64,000 bases of DNA from Austropuccinia psidii (GCA_023105745.1 JALGQZ010000009.1:30234107-30298106); one strand, 5' to 3'; shown: positions 21,828 to 35,697, numbered from the stretch's first letter. Translations and numbers: made by a program. The notes: a model not told the origin generated them from the letters alone.

Positions 21828-23008
21828 TTTATTTATTTCTACTATATGTTTATTTCTTTTATTTTTTTTTTTTAAAAAAAAAAAAAAAACTAAATAAAAA
21901 GATAAAAAAAAAGATTCTCATAAAATTGATTAATTTTTAATTTTTATTTTTTCAAAAAATATTAAAATAAATGAATAATAAATTAAAAAAAAAAAAAAAA
22001 AAAGATTAAATAAAATTAAAAAAAATAAAAAGAATTTTTTTTTTTAAAAAAAATCTCCATATTTTTTTTTTTCTAAATAAAGACTAAGAACTAATTTGTT
22101 TGATTTCGCTGAAAATTTATTCAAAAATTTCAAAAACTCAATATTATCACTAAAAGGCCTTTTTTTTTTTTTTTAAAGTTGAAATTTTTTTTTCAAGGCC
22201 AAATTATATAAGGAGTTTTTCAATTAATATGAGGAAATTAATTCGCAATAAGAATTTTTTACAAAAGGAAAATCATGATCCGAAGGGGCTATTTAACATT
22301 TTAATTGCTTTCAATAAAAAGTTTTATAGTAACTGGAGAAGAAAACCCCTCAAATAATTTAGGAATGGATAAATTATCTATTTATTTGGTAATCCCCGAC
22401 TTTCTCAGCCTCAAAAATATGCTCTTGGTGAGGGTTTTATAATATATAAAAAAGGCAAAAAAAAGGTCATTATGACCTTTTGATTTCCCAATTATGACCA
22501 AATTTGATTAGAAAAGGGGATTAATCAATTTTGTTTTTGATTTTTGACATAATTTGAGATTTTGAGATACTTGAATACCTTGGCCCATATCCATTTTTAG
22601 CTCAATAATTCTAAAAATAGTTTCTAATTATGGTTCAAATTAATGAATAAGAATGGAAAGGAATAATATTTTTTAATATCAGTAAAAGATATGATATCAG
22701 ATCATAAATTATCCAAAAACAAACAAACCATAAAGCCTTTTAATTTGATATTAATTTGTGGAGAGATGAGTAAATAGAAGGATTTGTTTTTATAATAATA
22801 ATTTTCTAAACCAATATCCTTATAAAAATAATAATTATTTCTAATAATTAATTATTTAATATAAATTTTTTTAATTAAAAGATATATTTAAAACAAAAAA
22901 AAAAACAAAAAAAGTTTTTTTTTTTTTGGGGGAAAAGATTAAATATTTTAAAAATTATTTAAAATTATAAAATTTGAATTAAATTTAAATTTTTATCAAA
23001 GATATAAA
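21828..23008. other. AT-rich non-coding stretch
   Basis: Starts with the right target duplication (21828-21835). Many homopolymers of A or T (for example near 21850-21890 and 21980-22070). No gene seen. Confidence 0.6.
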
Positions 23009-23300
23009 TTTTTTATTTTTTTTATTTTTTTTATTTTTTTTATTTTTTTTATTTTTTTTATTTTTTTTATTTTTTTTATTTTTTTTATTTTTTTTATTTT
23101 TTTTATTTTTTTTATTTTTTTTATTTTTTTTATTTTTTTTATTTTTTTTATTTTTTTTATTTTTTTTATTTTTTTTATTTTTTTTATTTTTTTTATTTTT
23201 TTTATTTTTTTTATTTTTTTTATTTTTTTTATTTTTTTTATTTTTTTTATTTTTTTTATTTTTTTTATTTTTTTTATTTTTTTTATTTTTTTTATTTTTT
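23009..23300. repeat. (T8A)n array, 9-bp period
   Basis: About 32 nearly perfect units of eight T and one A, with A at 23015, 23024 and every ninth base to 23294. It is much more homogeneous than the satellite at 6978-8490, which suggests recent expansion or slippage. Confidence 0.95.
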
Positions 23301-23656
23301 AGATTGAAATTTATTTAAAAAAAAAAAAAAATTAAATTAATTATCATTTTTATAAAAAATTATTTAGTAAAAAAAAAAAAAAAACTAGTTCTTTTTTTTT
23401 TTTTTTTTTTTTTAATTCAATACTTATTAAAATTTATTATAAAAAAAAATTTTTCATTTAAAATAAAGAGATCAAAATTATTTTTTAAAAATTATTTTAA
23501 AAATAATTAAATTAATTAATTTAAAATTTTAAAGGATTTATTGTTAGCATATGAGGAAAGAATTAAATATGAATAATTTAAAAATTATATTTTAAAATTA
23601 ATTGAATATTTGAATTGATTGAAAGAAAAATTTGATGGAGTTTAATTTTAGATTAA
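23301..23656. other. AT-rich spacer
   Basis: Poly-A and poly-T runs and no reading frame of note. It ends at the target duplication of the next element. Confidence 0.6.
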
Positions 23657-23664
23657 TTTTGAAT

Positions 23665-24248
23665 GGGTGTTGGTAAACCCACATAATATTTTAGTAAAAA
23701 CCCACATAATTTTATAGTAAAAAAACATAAGGGGTGTTTTTTAAATGAAATATGGATATTTATGGCATTTTGAAGGTTATTGATGCCATGAATGGCATTA
23801 TCAGTGCAATAGAGGGAATTATTAATGCCATAAATGGCATTTTAAATGCAATAAAGGGAATTATTAATGTTACAAATGGCATTTTTAATGCCACAAATGG
23901 AATTTTGAATTCCATAAATGGCATTGTTAAGGCCACAAATGGCATTATTAAGTCCATCAATGGCATTTTTAATTCCATCAATGGCATTTTTAATTCCATC
24001 AATGGCATTTTTAATTCCATCAATGGCATTTTTAATGCCATTTATGGTATTGTTAAGGCCATTTATGGTATTTTTAAGGCCATTCATGCCATTTTTGAGG
24101 CCATTTATGGCATTGTTAAGGCCACAAATGACATTAAAAAGGAAATTTATGGAATTGTTAATGTCATTTGAGGCCTTAACATTTTTAGTAAGAACACGTA
24201 AGGGCTTACATTCTTTTACTAAAATCTTACGTGGGTTTACCAACACCC
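23665..24248. mobile_element. Non-autonomous MULE derivative 1 carrying a palindromic minisatellite
   Basis: A 584-bp element with termini GGGTGTTGGTAAACCCAC in inverted orientation, extended by TTTTAGTAAAA on both sides. Flanks TTTTGAAT (23657-23664) and TTTTGGAT (24249-24256) form an 8-bp duplication with one mismatch. The ends match the MULE at 17487-21827, so that transposase is the likely source of mobility. The interior is almost entirely a 21-bp-period repeat (23760-24171). It lacks a transposase. Confidence 0.9.
23752..24171 (+). repeat. 21-bp palindromic minisatellite with an open heptad-repeat frame
   Basis: Units such as AATGGCATTTTTAATTCCATC repeat with a 21-bp period; many carry GGCATT and AATGCC half-sites, so single strands could fold into hairpins. 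The plus frame from ATG at 23752 is open for 139 codons and reads as a seven-residue repeat around INGIxNA/INSINGIF. The other frames and strand are also partly open, because a stop-free 21-mer keeps every frame open. Coding is therefore possible but unproven. The homologous element at 39527 has an ATG at the same point and the same heptad. Confidence 0.8.
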
Positions 24249-24256
24249 TTTTGGAT

Positions 24257-25330
24257 AAACAAAGCTAAGAATATAATCTAATAAATGAGCTTCTTCAATA
24301 AAAGTAACCCAAGGTCACTTAATAAGGTATTCAAAACCAAAATTTTTATCATATATAAATAATAATATTTAAGAAGGTTTCACAAAACTACAGAAAAAAA
24401 AGAAAAAGAAGATTGTTAAATTTAGCTAAGATTTGAAGCTAAATCATGTATAGGTTAATTTAAAAAAACTATCTTTAATCTAGGGTGTTGTATCTACTTA
24501 CTAAATTAGATTTCAATTTTCCATAAAAGTGGTAAGCCTTTTATGATCCCAGAGGTAAATATTTCAAAGCAATCATTATTTTATTAATAATTCAATTGAA
24601 AAAATCCACCCAAAAAAGAGGAAAAATGGAAAAAAGTGACTGGATATACAAAATTTGAGCTCTGAAAGAACTCAAGTTAGGATATATATTCAATTATAAA
24701 ATAATTTTTAAATTTATTTAAGCTTAAATATTTGAATTTATTTAAAAATGAAATTTTGATTTGTTTTATAACTCATTTGAAAAGGAATTAAATGATTTTA
24801 AAGTGTGAATGACAATTTTAAAATTTTAATAAAGTTTTAAAAATCTTTTAAAAAAAAAATCTCAAATTATCCTTAGAATCAATAATAAGATCATTAAATA
24901 TTATTTAAAAGCGAAAATTAAGTATATAGCTAAATTTTTTAATTAATGAAAAAAATTAATTAATTAGAAAATTAATAAAAAATCCATTTTTAAATGGTTT
25001 TTACTTAAATTTTTTTAAGTATTTATCCTTTAAAATTAAGTTTTGAATTATAATTAAGTAAAATAAATAATAATTAAAAAAATAAATCTCAAATTTAAAT
25101 TAAGATATTTAATCTCAAAAAATTAATTTTTAAGATTTTGATTTAATACAATTCAAAATAATAAATTATTATTTTAGTAATAATTATAAGAAATAAAATA
25201 TAAAGATAAAAAGATAAATTTAATTCAGTTTAAGAATAAAAATTTAAAATTAAATTTTTATAAAAATATTGAAATATTTTTAAAAGAAATTAATTTTAAT
25301 TGAATTTTTTTCTAGTTTTAATTTGGAAAC
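24257..25330. other. AT-rich non-coding stretch
   Basis: No gene or element boundary recognised. Confidence 0.6.
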
Positions 25331-26450
25331 ACATTCTATATAGTCAGTAATAATTTAAGGGGTTTCTTAAGGTACAAAGAAAGCATTTTCACTACTGTAT
25401 TCCACCATATATCATTTGCCACATTGTATATTGGTAAATAAGTCGGTACTGGATCTCAGTAAATAAGATATTAAAGTATATGTGAGGAGTTGAGAGCTTT
25501 TTATCTTAAGTTTGTTAACCAAGCTGTACGAAACCAGGTGGCTGTATCAGTAACCTTTGGGAAGAGTATGCCTCATGTAATTAAGAAATGAACTAGCCTT
25601 TGAATAAATGAAAATTTCCTTGACTGAAACTGTACTTAATGAAATTGGTTTTCTTTAAGGAAGTTCCCTTCATGAAATTTGGATATAGTTACTCCTCGAA
25701 ATAACCTTGAAAAAAACTCAAAAGGATCTCCCTTGAGTACTATTGTTTATAGATTGAGTGCTTTTACTGTAAAGGCAAGTCCTTGGGAGATATATGAAAT
25801 AAGATTGACTTTAATTCTTAAATAAGTGGATTTATTTAACAGAAATATGTCAGTTTTCACCCCAGAAATGCAACCAGAGGAAAATTTGATACCTTTTAAG
25901 GGTTTTGGAGATATTTTCCCCTGAGGGTGGTAAAAATTCCCTTTTATGATATGTACACTGAAAGTCTTGAGGCTTTTGAGAAAATCCTGTGATAACGGTG
26001 GGTGTTTGGTTAAATTTTTGGATTATTGAACACTTTTTGTCTTTAAGGTGTGTTGGGTCACTTTTTGGCTCGCGAGGTAACCCATATACCTTTGAGGTTG
26101 AGTTGGCCTACTTGTATTTTTTGAAAAATTTGAGATTTATTACTTTAAAAAAGGTCAGGAAGCCCCTTTTCTAAATTATGAAACAGAATTTCTGAGTTCC
26201 TTTTGAAACATAAGTTCACAAAGGGCCCAAATGGCCATATAGGGTAGTTTGAACCAATTAGACCCCCAAAAAGAGGAAAGGCCATTTTATCTCTGGTGGC
26301 CCGGTTATGTGGGAAGTTCCCAAGTAGTGATTAGTCGTGATATAAGGAGCTTTAAGCTTATGGAAAGAAAAATAGAAAGGAGGGTTTGTGAAATAAGTTC
26401 TATCAGATTCTTAATCATGTTTATCTTATTATATAAAATATAATATTATT
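25331..26450. repeat. Old dispersed repeat, possibly related to 44870-45620
   Basis: Sequence with more G+C than its neighbours. Weak same-order matches to the second locus are GAGTTGAGAGCTT, a segment around AAGCTGTA..., CCCTTGA, and a GGTGGCCC stretch. No domain was recognised in its short frames, and the nature of the repeat is unknown. The matches were found by eye and are degenerate. Confidence 0.3.
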
Positions 26451-29400
26451 ATGGATAAATTATTATTCATTATAAAAAATTACTACTAGTCCTAAAAAAA
26501 CTAATTTAACATATAGAAAAGTAACATAAACACAAAATATCAACAATTAAACAAATTCATACATTAATGAAAGTTGACATGAAATGTGAGAATGTGAAGT
26601 ATGTAAAACATACCTCTAAGGAAAAAAATACTATTTAAAGAAGAGAAATTAATCATTAGTGAGCTTATTTAATCAATTTAAAAAATAAAATAACTTAAAT
26701 TTATCAGAAATTCATTCTGAATATAAAAAGTTATAGCTATTATTTTACATTTCAATTTAATACTAAAATATTCCAGGGATTCCCCATTGGGTGTTATATC
26801 TAAGATAGATTTACTAGCTTCAATGAAAAGGTTCAAAAGTACCCAAGAGAATCTTATAGATATCAAAAAAATTGTAAAACTGTTGATTAAATACTTAATT
26901 CAAAGCTATAGAATTTATTTATTTTCCTAAAAAAATTCTTTTGAAATTAGGATATTGTGTTTGGTTTCTTAATTGAACAAAAAAATTAATACAGGTGGGA
27001 AATCTCAAGGGGGGGGATAAATGAAAAAATTTGAAAAATTTAAAGAAAATACCAAATATTTGATATTCAAGAGAAAAAGGCTTTCCTCCCATATAAATGG
27101 GGTTTTAACTATATCAAAGCTTTAAGAATAGAATTTGACTAAAAATAGAAGTTGAAACCAGCTTATAGATCACTTAAGAATTAATTAGAATGTATGTCAG
27201 CCTTGAGGTATATTATAAGTACTAAAATAGGCCAAAATAATCCTAGATTACCTTCTCAAATACTCAAATCTCATGAGTCACATGAGTACCCAAAATTCAT
27301 ACATTTTCATAAAAAAAGAGATTAATAAAGGTTTTTGAGTAAGAAAATTAATAGATTATACTCAAATATTTGTATATTATTGATCCATAAGGTGTAAATA
27401 CAAAAAGTAAATTTATGAAATATTGAAATTAAAATTACGTGAGCAATTAATTATAAATAAAATATAGGATAACTCCTAATATTTCTTCTTTTTTTTGACT
27501 TTTAATGCAAGAATAATAAAATTCTACCAAGAAAATAATATTAAATACCCAACTTTTATGTACAAAGGAATTAAGAATGTATTCAGAAACCACTGATTTA
27601 TCAGGAATGTGTTCTTACCTTCTGTCAGTAAAAAAAATATTTTTTTGTTTTTATTTTTAAATCTGTTTTAAAAATTGGTGAAAATTTCACAAAAAATACT
27701 CAATTTATATCATATTTTGAAGTTCTATTTTATAATTCCTGAATTTTTTTTTTCAAATCTATTATTAAATTTTCTTATTTAAAGATTAATTTTGTATTTT
27801 TAAAATATTTATTTAATTTTATGTATTTATTTTTGTGGCTTCCATTAATAATTATCTGATGTTTTTATTTAATTGAAATAACTAATAATAATTCTTTTTT
27901 ATGATTTTTTTAAAAAAAAAACCTCCAAAAAAATTCCTTAAAAATAAGGATTGGGATAGTAAGATTTAATAACAGGAATGAGTAATACTGGTTTTTATAT
28001 CCAAAGAAATTCCTGAAGTTTACTGTTTATGACACAATGAAATTATATTGAGTTTTTTTTACTTGAAAAAATAAATAAAAAAAAGGGTGACCAACTTTTC
28101 TTGATGAGAACAATAATGAAAAACTGGATTCCTTAATTGCCCAAAATAGGTGTGCTAAATTGAACAACATATTTGGAAAATCTCTATTGGAGGTATGTAC
28201 TAGGCCCATAAGAAGGGAAATACATGATATTGGCAAAAAATAAGTATTTACTCAAAGAAATCATATATGTTATAAGTGGAACTTGAATAAAGATCTATTT
28301 TTTTTCACAAAGAGTGAACGATTGGATGATTAAAGAGCGGACTAAAAATGATTTGGATTAATGAATAATTGTATGAATTAGGAAAGAAGAAATCTCAAAA
28401 GAAATTATTCTACACAAATCAAGAAGAACATTCACTAGAAATATTAAAAGTTAATAAATGCTCCAGATGTTGTTTGATAATGGTACGGGGTAAAATGAAG
28501 GGAACTTTGGATTTATATATTTTAAACAGATGGAAGGGAGATTCAGTAAAAATTTATAGAAACCAAATTTTTCTGTAGCTTGAGTCTATAAAAAAAATCT
28601 AGTGTGACCTTTTGTTTTGTGAGAATAGTTTCAAACAAATGATTTGGGTCACTGTGCCTATTATGAGATTTATGTATGAGACAAAAAAATAATTTCCACG
28701 TGGAAAATGATTGAGGGAGACATATTAGAGTGAAGAGATCTGGGGTAAAAAAGATTCTGAGGTCTCTGAGACATATCCTGCTTCAAATAAGGGATACAGG
28801 AATTCACCCTGATTAATTGATTAATGAAAGCCCTTTGAGAATCTGGTTACTTATTCTAAATCCTATTGATAATTGGAGAATAGAGAAGAAGATAATATTC
28901 TGAAATGCTGAGAATTCACTAATAAGCTCTTAATCCTGTAAGAAATTCAGCTCTAAATTTATTATCATGAATATGAGAAAGTGGGATAATAAACACCCTT
29001 TTTGGACTGGTATTTATGGAATCACCTCATGTGAGCAGGCTGTTATCTTACTTAAAAGCATAAATTACATAGAAAATGAGGTAATATTGCCAAAATCATT
29101 GGAAATAAAGTTCTCAATTAATTAACTTGAATAATTTGAAAAAAAATACTCAATAAAGCCAAGTATGAGCTCATAAACCAAATTCAAAATCTTACCCCAA
29201 GTACATATTTTATTATTTTATTTCAAAAAGACTAAATCCTAAATAATTCACAGAAAAAGATAAACTTTTAAGAGATTACCAATAAAATTGATAGAATTAA
29301 AAATAAGATGTTTATTTTGAGATAACAGAAAATTAATGTCAGTAAATCAATCTTTATAAAATATCAATGGGTTGGTAACCATATAAAATCACATAATTAG

Positions 29401-31257
29401 ACAGTTATAATAATATAACATGACAAAAGATGATGCAATATTAAATAAAAAGGGTGAGCTTCATTTCTCATAAGTTTTTCTCATCAGTTAAATCACTTGA
29501 AGGCCTCTGGGACTACTCAGAAGTCTTGAAAGAAGTATTTTATTTCTGTTTTTGCCAATAATCATTGTTTTTTCATCAGTCATATCCTTAGATATTTAAT
29601 ATAGAGTTCTTCATCAGATATAGAAAATAACTAATCAAAATTTTTAACATTTAAACCTCTTCAGAAAGGCATGAACTCAAATAATATTACTATATAAACT
29701 AGTGCTGTAGCAAAAGATTTGGTATTTTTTATCTTTTATCTGATTTTGATTTCTTCAATCCACCAATAATGCATGAGTTTTTTTTTTAAATTTACTTAAA
29801 GGCTCTTATTGTAGATATAGTGAGTGGTTTGATTTTATTATCAAGTTTTTTCTTCAATTTTTGTAGTTTTTATTCCAGAGTTATTAATAATTCCTCTTGT
29901 AAAATCTGATTATAGCTCAAAATAATTTCCTATTATTTTTATAATAATATTTACTATTAAAAAAAGTATTGTAATTGATTCCACTGGAAAGCCTACTTCT
30001 ATCTACATATTAGTACCTTAGAAAAAAAATAACTACTAAGTAATTTTTCATTTACTTGCAGCTATAATAAGCATAATTACATTTTTAATAATTTTTTTTT
30101 CCCTCTTTATTAATAGTATTCTCAAAACTAAATATTAATGTATATTTCCATTTTGAAATAGAAGAAGAAACAAGATCAAAAATTATAGAAGCTAAATTTA
30201 TCTATGGACTTGATTAAGACCTCTATAAATATTGGAAGCTTATCCTACCTGCATATGAAGTAAAAAAGAACTCTTATTATTTCCTTAAGATTCTTTGGTA
30301 TGCAACCTATGAATCACCTTATCTACTTATCCTTGAATAAAATTAAGGATACCCTAGGATTTCATTGAAATTCCAAAGTAAGAGAGTTTTCACTGAGGAT
30401 TAAATTTCAAATTATTTGAAATAAGAGATTTAATAGAAATATATTAACTTTAGTAATAAGACTAAAAGAAATATAGCCAAGTAAAGCTAAGAAAAATCTT
30501 TGTAGTTCAATAATTAGTTTAAAATTGATTATTTTTGAATTATATCTCAATTTTCCATGATATTTTTTTTTCATTTGGATGTATAAATTTTCTGTAAAAT
30601 AATCTGTGATTCTGGAAGTAGTGTCTGAAAGAATGAAGGGAGCCATTTAATTAGTTTTTTCCGCCATTAATAAGTTGAATTGGTATTCAAATTATATATA
30701 TTATATCTGCTAAGCTATTGTATAATTATAAAAAAATCCAATATTTGAGCCCTTATAATTGAAATAAATTGGGAACTAAAATATTAGAATTTCATTATAT
30801 TTGTACAAACATTGATAATTTACATTTTTCAAGAACTATTGGTAAAAGTAATAAATACCTCTAAGGGTCCCTTTTTTATTATGGGTTTTTTTGACTTGTG
30901 ATTGTTGTTTTATTGGTATTTTGGGCTTATTTGAGTGTTTTTTAATCATATAATACCTTGAGAGTTGGATTTTCTAATGTTATAATGATAGATCACTATT
31001 GCTCTGTATTATACTTAGTATATAGTGTATAATTATTTTATTCATGTATATTGTTCAAATTATCTAAGCCAAAAATGATGGTCTCTAGTAAAGATGTTAT
31101 ATTAATGTTAAAATAATTGTCAGTGAAATATGAGAATAATAAAATGGCTATATTATTCTTTTAAAAAGAAATGAGAGACTTATATAGCTTTGGCAATATT
31201 ATTCAATTTATTAACTCATTTTTTCACATTGAATCTATCAGTATTTATGATAACCAA
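26451..31257. other. AT-rich non-coding stretch
   Basis: About 4.8 kb without a gene that I can support. Short frames (for example 28027-28236, 28369-28578, 30407-30646) have no recognisable motif and are at the length expected by chance in such sequence. Confidence 0.55.
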
Positions 31258-31480
31258 GGGTAATTGATAAACCCACATAAGAAAAATAATAGAAAATGTA
31301 AGATCTTACATACTCTAGTAAATCATTATGTGTTTTTTTGATGAGATGGTAAGAACACATAAGAAATTCTCTGGGACCCCTTTCCCTTGAAGATTCTTTT
31401 ATTGGGATAATACCTGCCAAAAGCTTCTCACACATTTTTTTTCCAAAAAATCCCTCCTGTAAGGATGAGTCTATATAAAA
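31258..31480 (+). mobile_element. Degenerate MULE end relic
   Basis: GGGTAATTGATAAACCCACA resembles the GGGTGTTGGTAAACCCACA terminus of the family. It is followed by internal matches (GGTAAGAACACATAAG, then a CTCTGGGACCCC stretch comparable to the CCCTGGGCCC region near 21770). No partner end or target duplication was found, so this is a single decayed end. Confidence 0.5.
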
Positions 31481-31785
31481 GCTATAAGACAGTAGATGCA
31501 AGATTTTAATATTACTTTGAAATTTAAAAATGATATAGTATATGTATAGGAAGAATATACTAGTTGAGAATAATGGTGATGATTATTTTGAAAGACCAGT
31601 CTAAAATATGATTAATTGGGCTCATATTATAAGAAATACAATAATTAATACTATAGCTGTATCTCAAGTATACCAAGGGTTAATTCTGTGTAAGATTTTT
31701 TGACCATTTAAAAACAATATAATAAGATGATGGGATTTTTCTTGGGGGGAAAAGCCCCCTTTTATTTAAAATCAGGGTGGAAAGA

Positions 31786-33590
31786 TGTAAGGTGTGGATA
31801 TGAAACTCTTATTGAAAACCAAGTACTTTTCCTGTCCTCAAAATTTGTATAAGGTAAAAATCTGATTAAAAATAGTATGAATTAGTATTTTGAAGAGAAA
31901 AAAATGCCAAATTGATTGTTTTTAACCTTATAAGTATAAAAAAATAATATTATGAAGATTTATCGTTTTACAAACAATAAAGATTTATCCAAAAATACTC
32001 TACAAGAGATATTTAAGGCTAAAAAAGAAATTTCTTCAAGAGAAATTTCAATTGGAATTAATTGAGCAAAAAACTGAAAAAAATTAATTATAGAGAGAAG
32101 TCTTTAAAAAGATTATTAAAGAGAAAACACACCTAAAAGGGACAAGAGTGAATTTGGAAACAAAGTGACAACATTTACAGTGATGAAAGATGCTTTAATT
32201 CACTTATGGGGTGGTTCAGGGGTAAAAATGATTATAAGAGTTACAAACAATGATTATAATGTTTTTTTCACATGGTTAAAGGGTTTAAAATGATCAAAAA
32301 ATGGTGGTTGGAATATTTTATTGATTGGTTTAACAGTGTTTAAACTAATTATAAAAGGAGAAGATTCTAACATGAAGAGAAAAGTGGGGCAAAGAAGACA
32401 TTCTTTTATAGCAATAAATTTTCTTACTACAAAAGTAAAGTTTACTTTTGTCAGTCGTGGAAAACACTCTGACAACAGAAAAGCCAATTATGGCATCATG
32501 GAACCCTGGTTTAGACCAAAAAAGGGCTTGTTTTAGCCATTTTAGACCCTTATATCAGCCATTACTATAGTAATACCTGGTCTAGAGCCTTCAAAATACG
32601 TACGAATGTGTGTAAGAGACATAGAATCCAGTAAGAACCGTTTTTAATAAAATTGTTTTAGCTTGAGGGTAGTTTTACCCTCTTGGAAACAGTTAAAACT
32701 GCCCTGGTTGGTATCAAAACCTCATCATCAATTGAGTCACAGACCATGTGAGTTAATTCCAGGCCAAAAGTGATGAACTTTTGTGTGGATTTCGACATCT
32801 AACACCTGTCAGCAAGGATTTTGGGGGTCTGGCTCCCCCTTGGAGCTAGAGTTCCTTTCCCCCCAAATTAATCTTTCCAATTTATTTTTCCTTTAATTCC
32901 TCATCATGTGTTATACTTGTAATCTACATATGTAATTCAATTGAGTTTGACAATAAAATTACTGTGACAATTGAAACCTAACAAGTAAATCAAAGTTCAC
33001 TTATGTAATACATGCACACATTTTGACATTTCAGTTGAAAATACTTCAATTCCTCATAACTTCTAAACTACACACAACACCTCAATTTTAACACAAAAAT
33101 TGATGGTTAAAACCACATGTGATGTGAATTGAGCTAAGGTTTTGAGGAGTTTCAACTTTTGTACAGAAAAAACTAAAAAAATTAATTCAAGCTTATTTAG
33201 AGTTGAGTTACAGAAATTTTATCCAGAGGTGACCCCACCTTATTTTCTATGAGGAGTCCAATGGTGAAATAATTTTCTTATGTTGATTTGTAGGATAAAA
33301 AGCTATTATAATTTCTATTTAACTTTTATCCAAAAATATTTTGATTTTGGTATTTTTGTTGAAAATTTATTTTTACTTAACTCTTTCCATTAAAAATGTG
33401 ATTTCAAAAATTTAAAATTCAATGTAATTTTATTGTTAAATTATAATCAAATTTCTATTTTCATATATAAGTTTATATTTATATTTTATTTTCATTTTAA
33501 TAATCTAAATAAATTTATTTTATTTATATTTATGTCTTATTTTATTATTTGTGGTCTTTTGGGTATATGAAAATACCTCTAAGGCTCACA
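31786..33590 (-). repeat. 3' LTR of the 12.5-kb gypsy element
   Basis: On the minus strand it begins TGTGAGCCTTAGAGG just after a purine tract and ends CCACACCTTACA. It pairs with 42476-44278 and has a further copy from 62790. The plus strand has a short open frame (32321-32536) that stays open in all three copies. No TATA box was assigned. Confidence 0.88.
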
Positions 33591-33605
33591 TTCCCTCCCC
33601 TTAAA
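33591..33605 (-). other. Polypurine tract of the minus-strand gypsy element
   Basis: The minus strand reads TTTTTAAGGGGAGGGAA directly before the TGTG of the 3' LTR. This is the expected position for the plus-strand primer of a Ty3/gypsy element. Confidence 0.75.
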
Positions 33606-33659
33606 AAGGGAAGATTACTTTGTAATATTGTTATTTCTAGTATGTCTGAACATTCTGAT

Positions 33660-35049
33660 AAGTTTGGTAGCTTCAGGTATGTCTTTCTGCTAACAATTCA
33701 TCTTAACAGGCTGGGTCACTGTACCTAACAAGGTATTCCCTTACTTTATTGGTTCTCAACTTTATTTCTTTGAGAACTTTGATAATTTTCTTAATTCCAG
33801 ATGATTAAATAGGAGGTCTAACTTGGGGAGCTTTATTACTCAAAGGAAATTTCTCAGCATCACTAGATTTATATGGCTTTATCAAGCTCACTGGAAGCGT
33901 AGGATTCTTATTTATAAGTTCCTCAGATAATTTTACTTCAACAGCATTTGCTCCATTGAGGGCCTTGATAACAAAAGGTCCTGCAAAGGAGTCTTTGAGA
34001 TTTTTACATCCTTTGATGTTATTGAAGCTAGTGGTGGATACAAGTACTAAATCCCCTACTTTAAAATCTGCAGTGGCAGGTGATATGTCCCATTTTTCTT
34101 TAGCATATTCAAATGAGTCTTCCATGCACCTTACTGCATGCTTTCTAGCTTTGTCTAGAATTCCTTTTAAGCTAGCAGATATAGGATGTATCTCAACCAA
34201 ATCTTTCCTCAGGGAATCCTGAGGTAGTTTGGGATTCTATTCTTTTTCTAGAATAGGAGGAGTTTGATTGGTACTGGCATGAATGGCTGTCTTATATGCC
34301 AATTATAGTGCTGGTAAAATAGTAAAACAATCATGGGTGAATCCATCACAATCCTTAAACTTAAGGACATATGCACAAAATCTTCTTACCATGTCTTCCA
34401 AGGTTTAGATCCTTCTTTCAGCCAGACCATCAGTTTGTGGGTGGTAGGCTGTAGAGAAGGATAAGTTTGTCCCAAACAGTTGGTGAATATTTGTCCATAG
34501 TGCTGAGGTGAATTAGAGATCTCTGTCACTAATGATTGTGAATATGCCAGTCCATGATACTACTCTATTCCATATCAGAGGAGCTGAATCCAAGGCTGTA
34601 TCATATTTGTGACATGGTAGAAAGATTGGAGTCTTATGAAATCTGTCAAAAATCACTAGGAAAGAATTATAGCTTCTATCACACCATGGTGGTAGGCCAG
34701 TTACCTAATCCATATGGAAAATTTCCCAAGTTCTGCTGGGTTCTTGGATTTTGATCATATTTCCAAGTCTTTTTCCAGTGGATTTATTTTCCTTTTGAAA
34801 TCTGTCACAGGTTTTGCATTACTCTGCAACATCTTTCTGCCACATTGGCCACCATATACAGGTCTTCATCTTTTTTCTTGTTCTGTCTTCAGAAAGATGT
34901 CCTGAGACAGGGCTGTCATGGCATTCTTTCAGTAAAAGATTGAGTAAGGACTTGTCCACAACTGTCATGGCACATGTATGCTTAGTTCTGTGGTAAATTA
35001 TACCATCCAGTAAGTGGGATCTTCCTTCATCATATGATTTTTTCCATAT
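33660..35049 (-). pseudogene. Gypsy integrase and chromodomain, broken by stops
   Basis: Minus-strand integrase remnant. The core shows ISDRD and [13 protein letters not shown] (about 34407-34520), then the C-terminal module DSFAGPFVIKAL in an open frame 34200-33805. A chromodomain-like tail follows (IKKIIKVLKEI, REYLVRYSDPAC) at about 33780-33670. Stops TAA at 34405-34407, 34303-34305 and 33703-33705 fall where the plus-strand relative or the domain context suggests Gln (CAA). The N-terminal part (34560-35049) is in disrupted frames. Non-functional. Confidence 0.82.
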
Positions 35050-35658
35050 TTAATCTAAGGCAATTATCAAAGAGTTATCCTTACAATATTCAGTAAGTAA
35101 TTGGCATAAAATTCTACAATTCTTATCCTTAGTATAGCTGCTTATCACTTCTTCAAAGAAAGTGGTGTTCAGATCTGTAATACTGATTACTTCTATTGAG
35201 AGCTGTGGGGAAGCTCCTTCTGGAACATGAGCAGGATTATCAATATTAGTTTGTAATGGCCATCTTCTCAGTCCATCTGCATTTTTATGAATATTCCCAT
35301 ATTTGTGAATAATAGTCATATTGCCCCTGTACTCTTTCATGGCTATTTTCCATCTGAGTATATGTCTGTTAGGTGTCTTCATGTTTAAAAGTGACTTAAC
35401 AGAAGTACAATCTGTTATTACTTTAAAAACACATCCTTCCAGGAAGTAATTTAGCTTTTCCAAGGCCCAGAAAAGGCATAAACACTCCATTAAACTTGCT
35501 CCATATTTGGCTTCAGTTGGTTTGATTTTCCTGAATATGAAGCATATGGGTACTTCCACAGGTTTATCATTGATAATCTGGACTTGATGAAGTGCAGCAC
35601 CAAGCCCATCTCCTGATGAATCAATATAAACCTTAAAAGGAAGCTTAAAGTCTGGCAT
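35050..35658 (-). pseudogene. Gypsy RNase H domain
   Basis: Open frame of 202 codons with the RNase H set: [30 protein letters not shown] and [15 protein letters not shown]. It is followed by the linker with NADGLRRWP that precedes integrase. The frame is open, but it is part of a polyprotein interrupted on both sides, so the start used is internal. It matches the arrangement at 638-1260. Confidence 0.85.
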
Positions 35659-35697
35659 CAGTAGGAGTGGAGAAGTGGTTAAGGCTTGTCTTAAATA

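Noticed and set aside
28369..28578. Plus-strand 69-codon frame rich in Lys
   Set aside because: Short, without a recognisable domain, in AT-rich DNA where such Lys/Ile/Asn-rich frames arise by chance.
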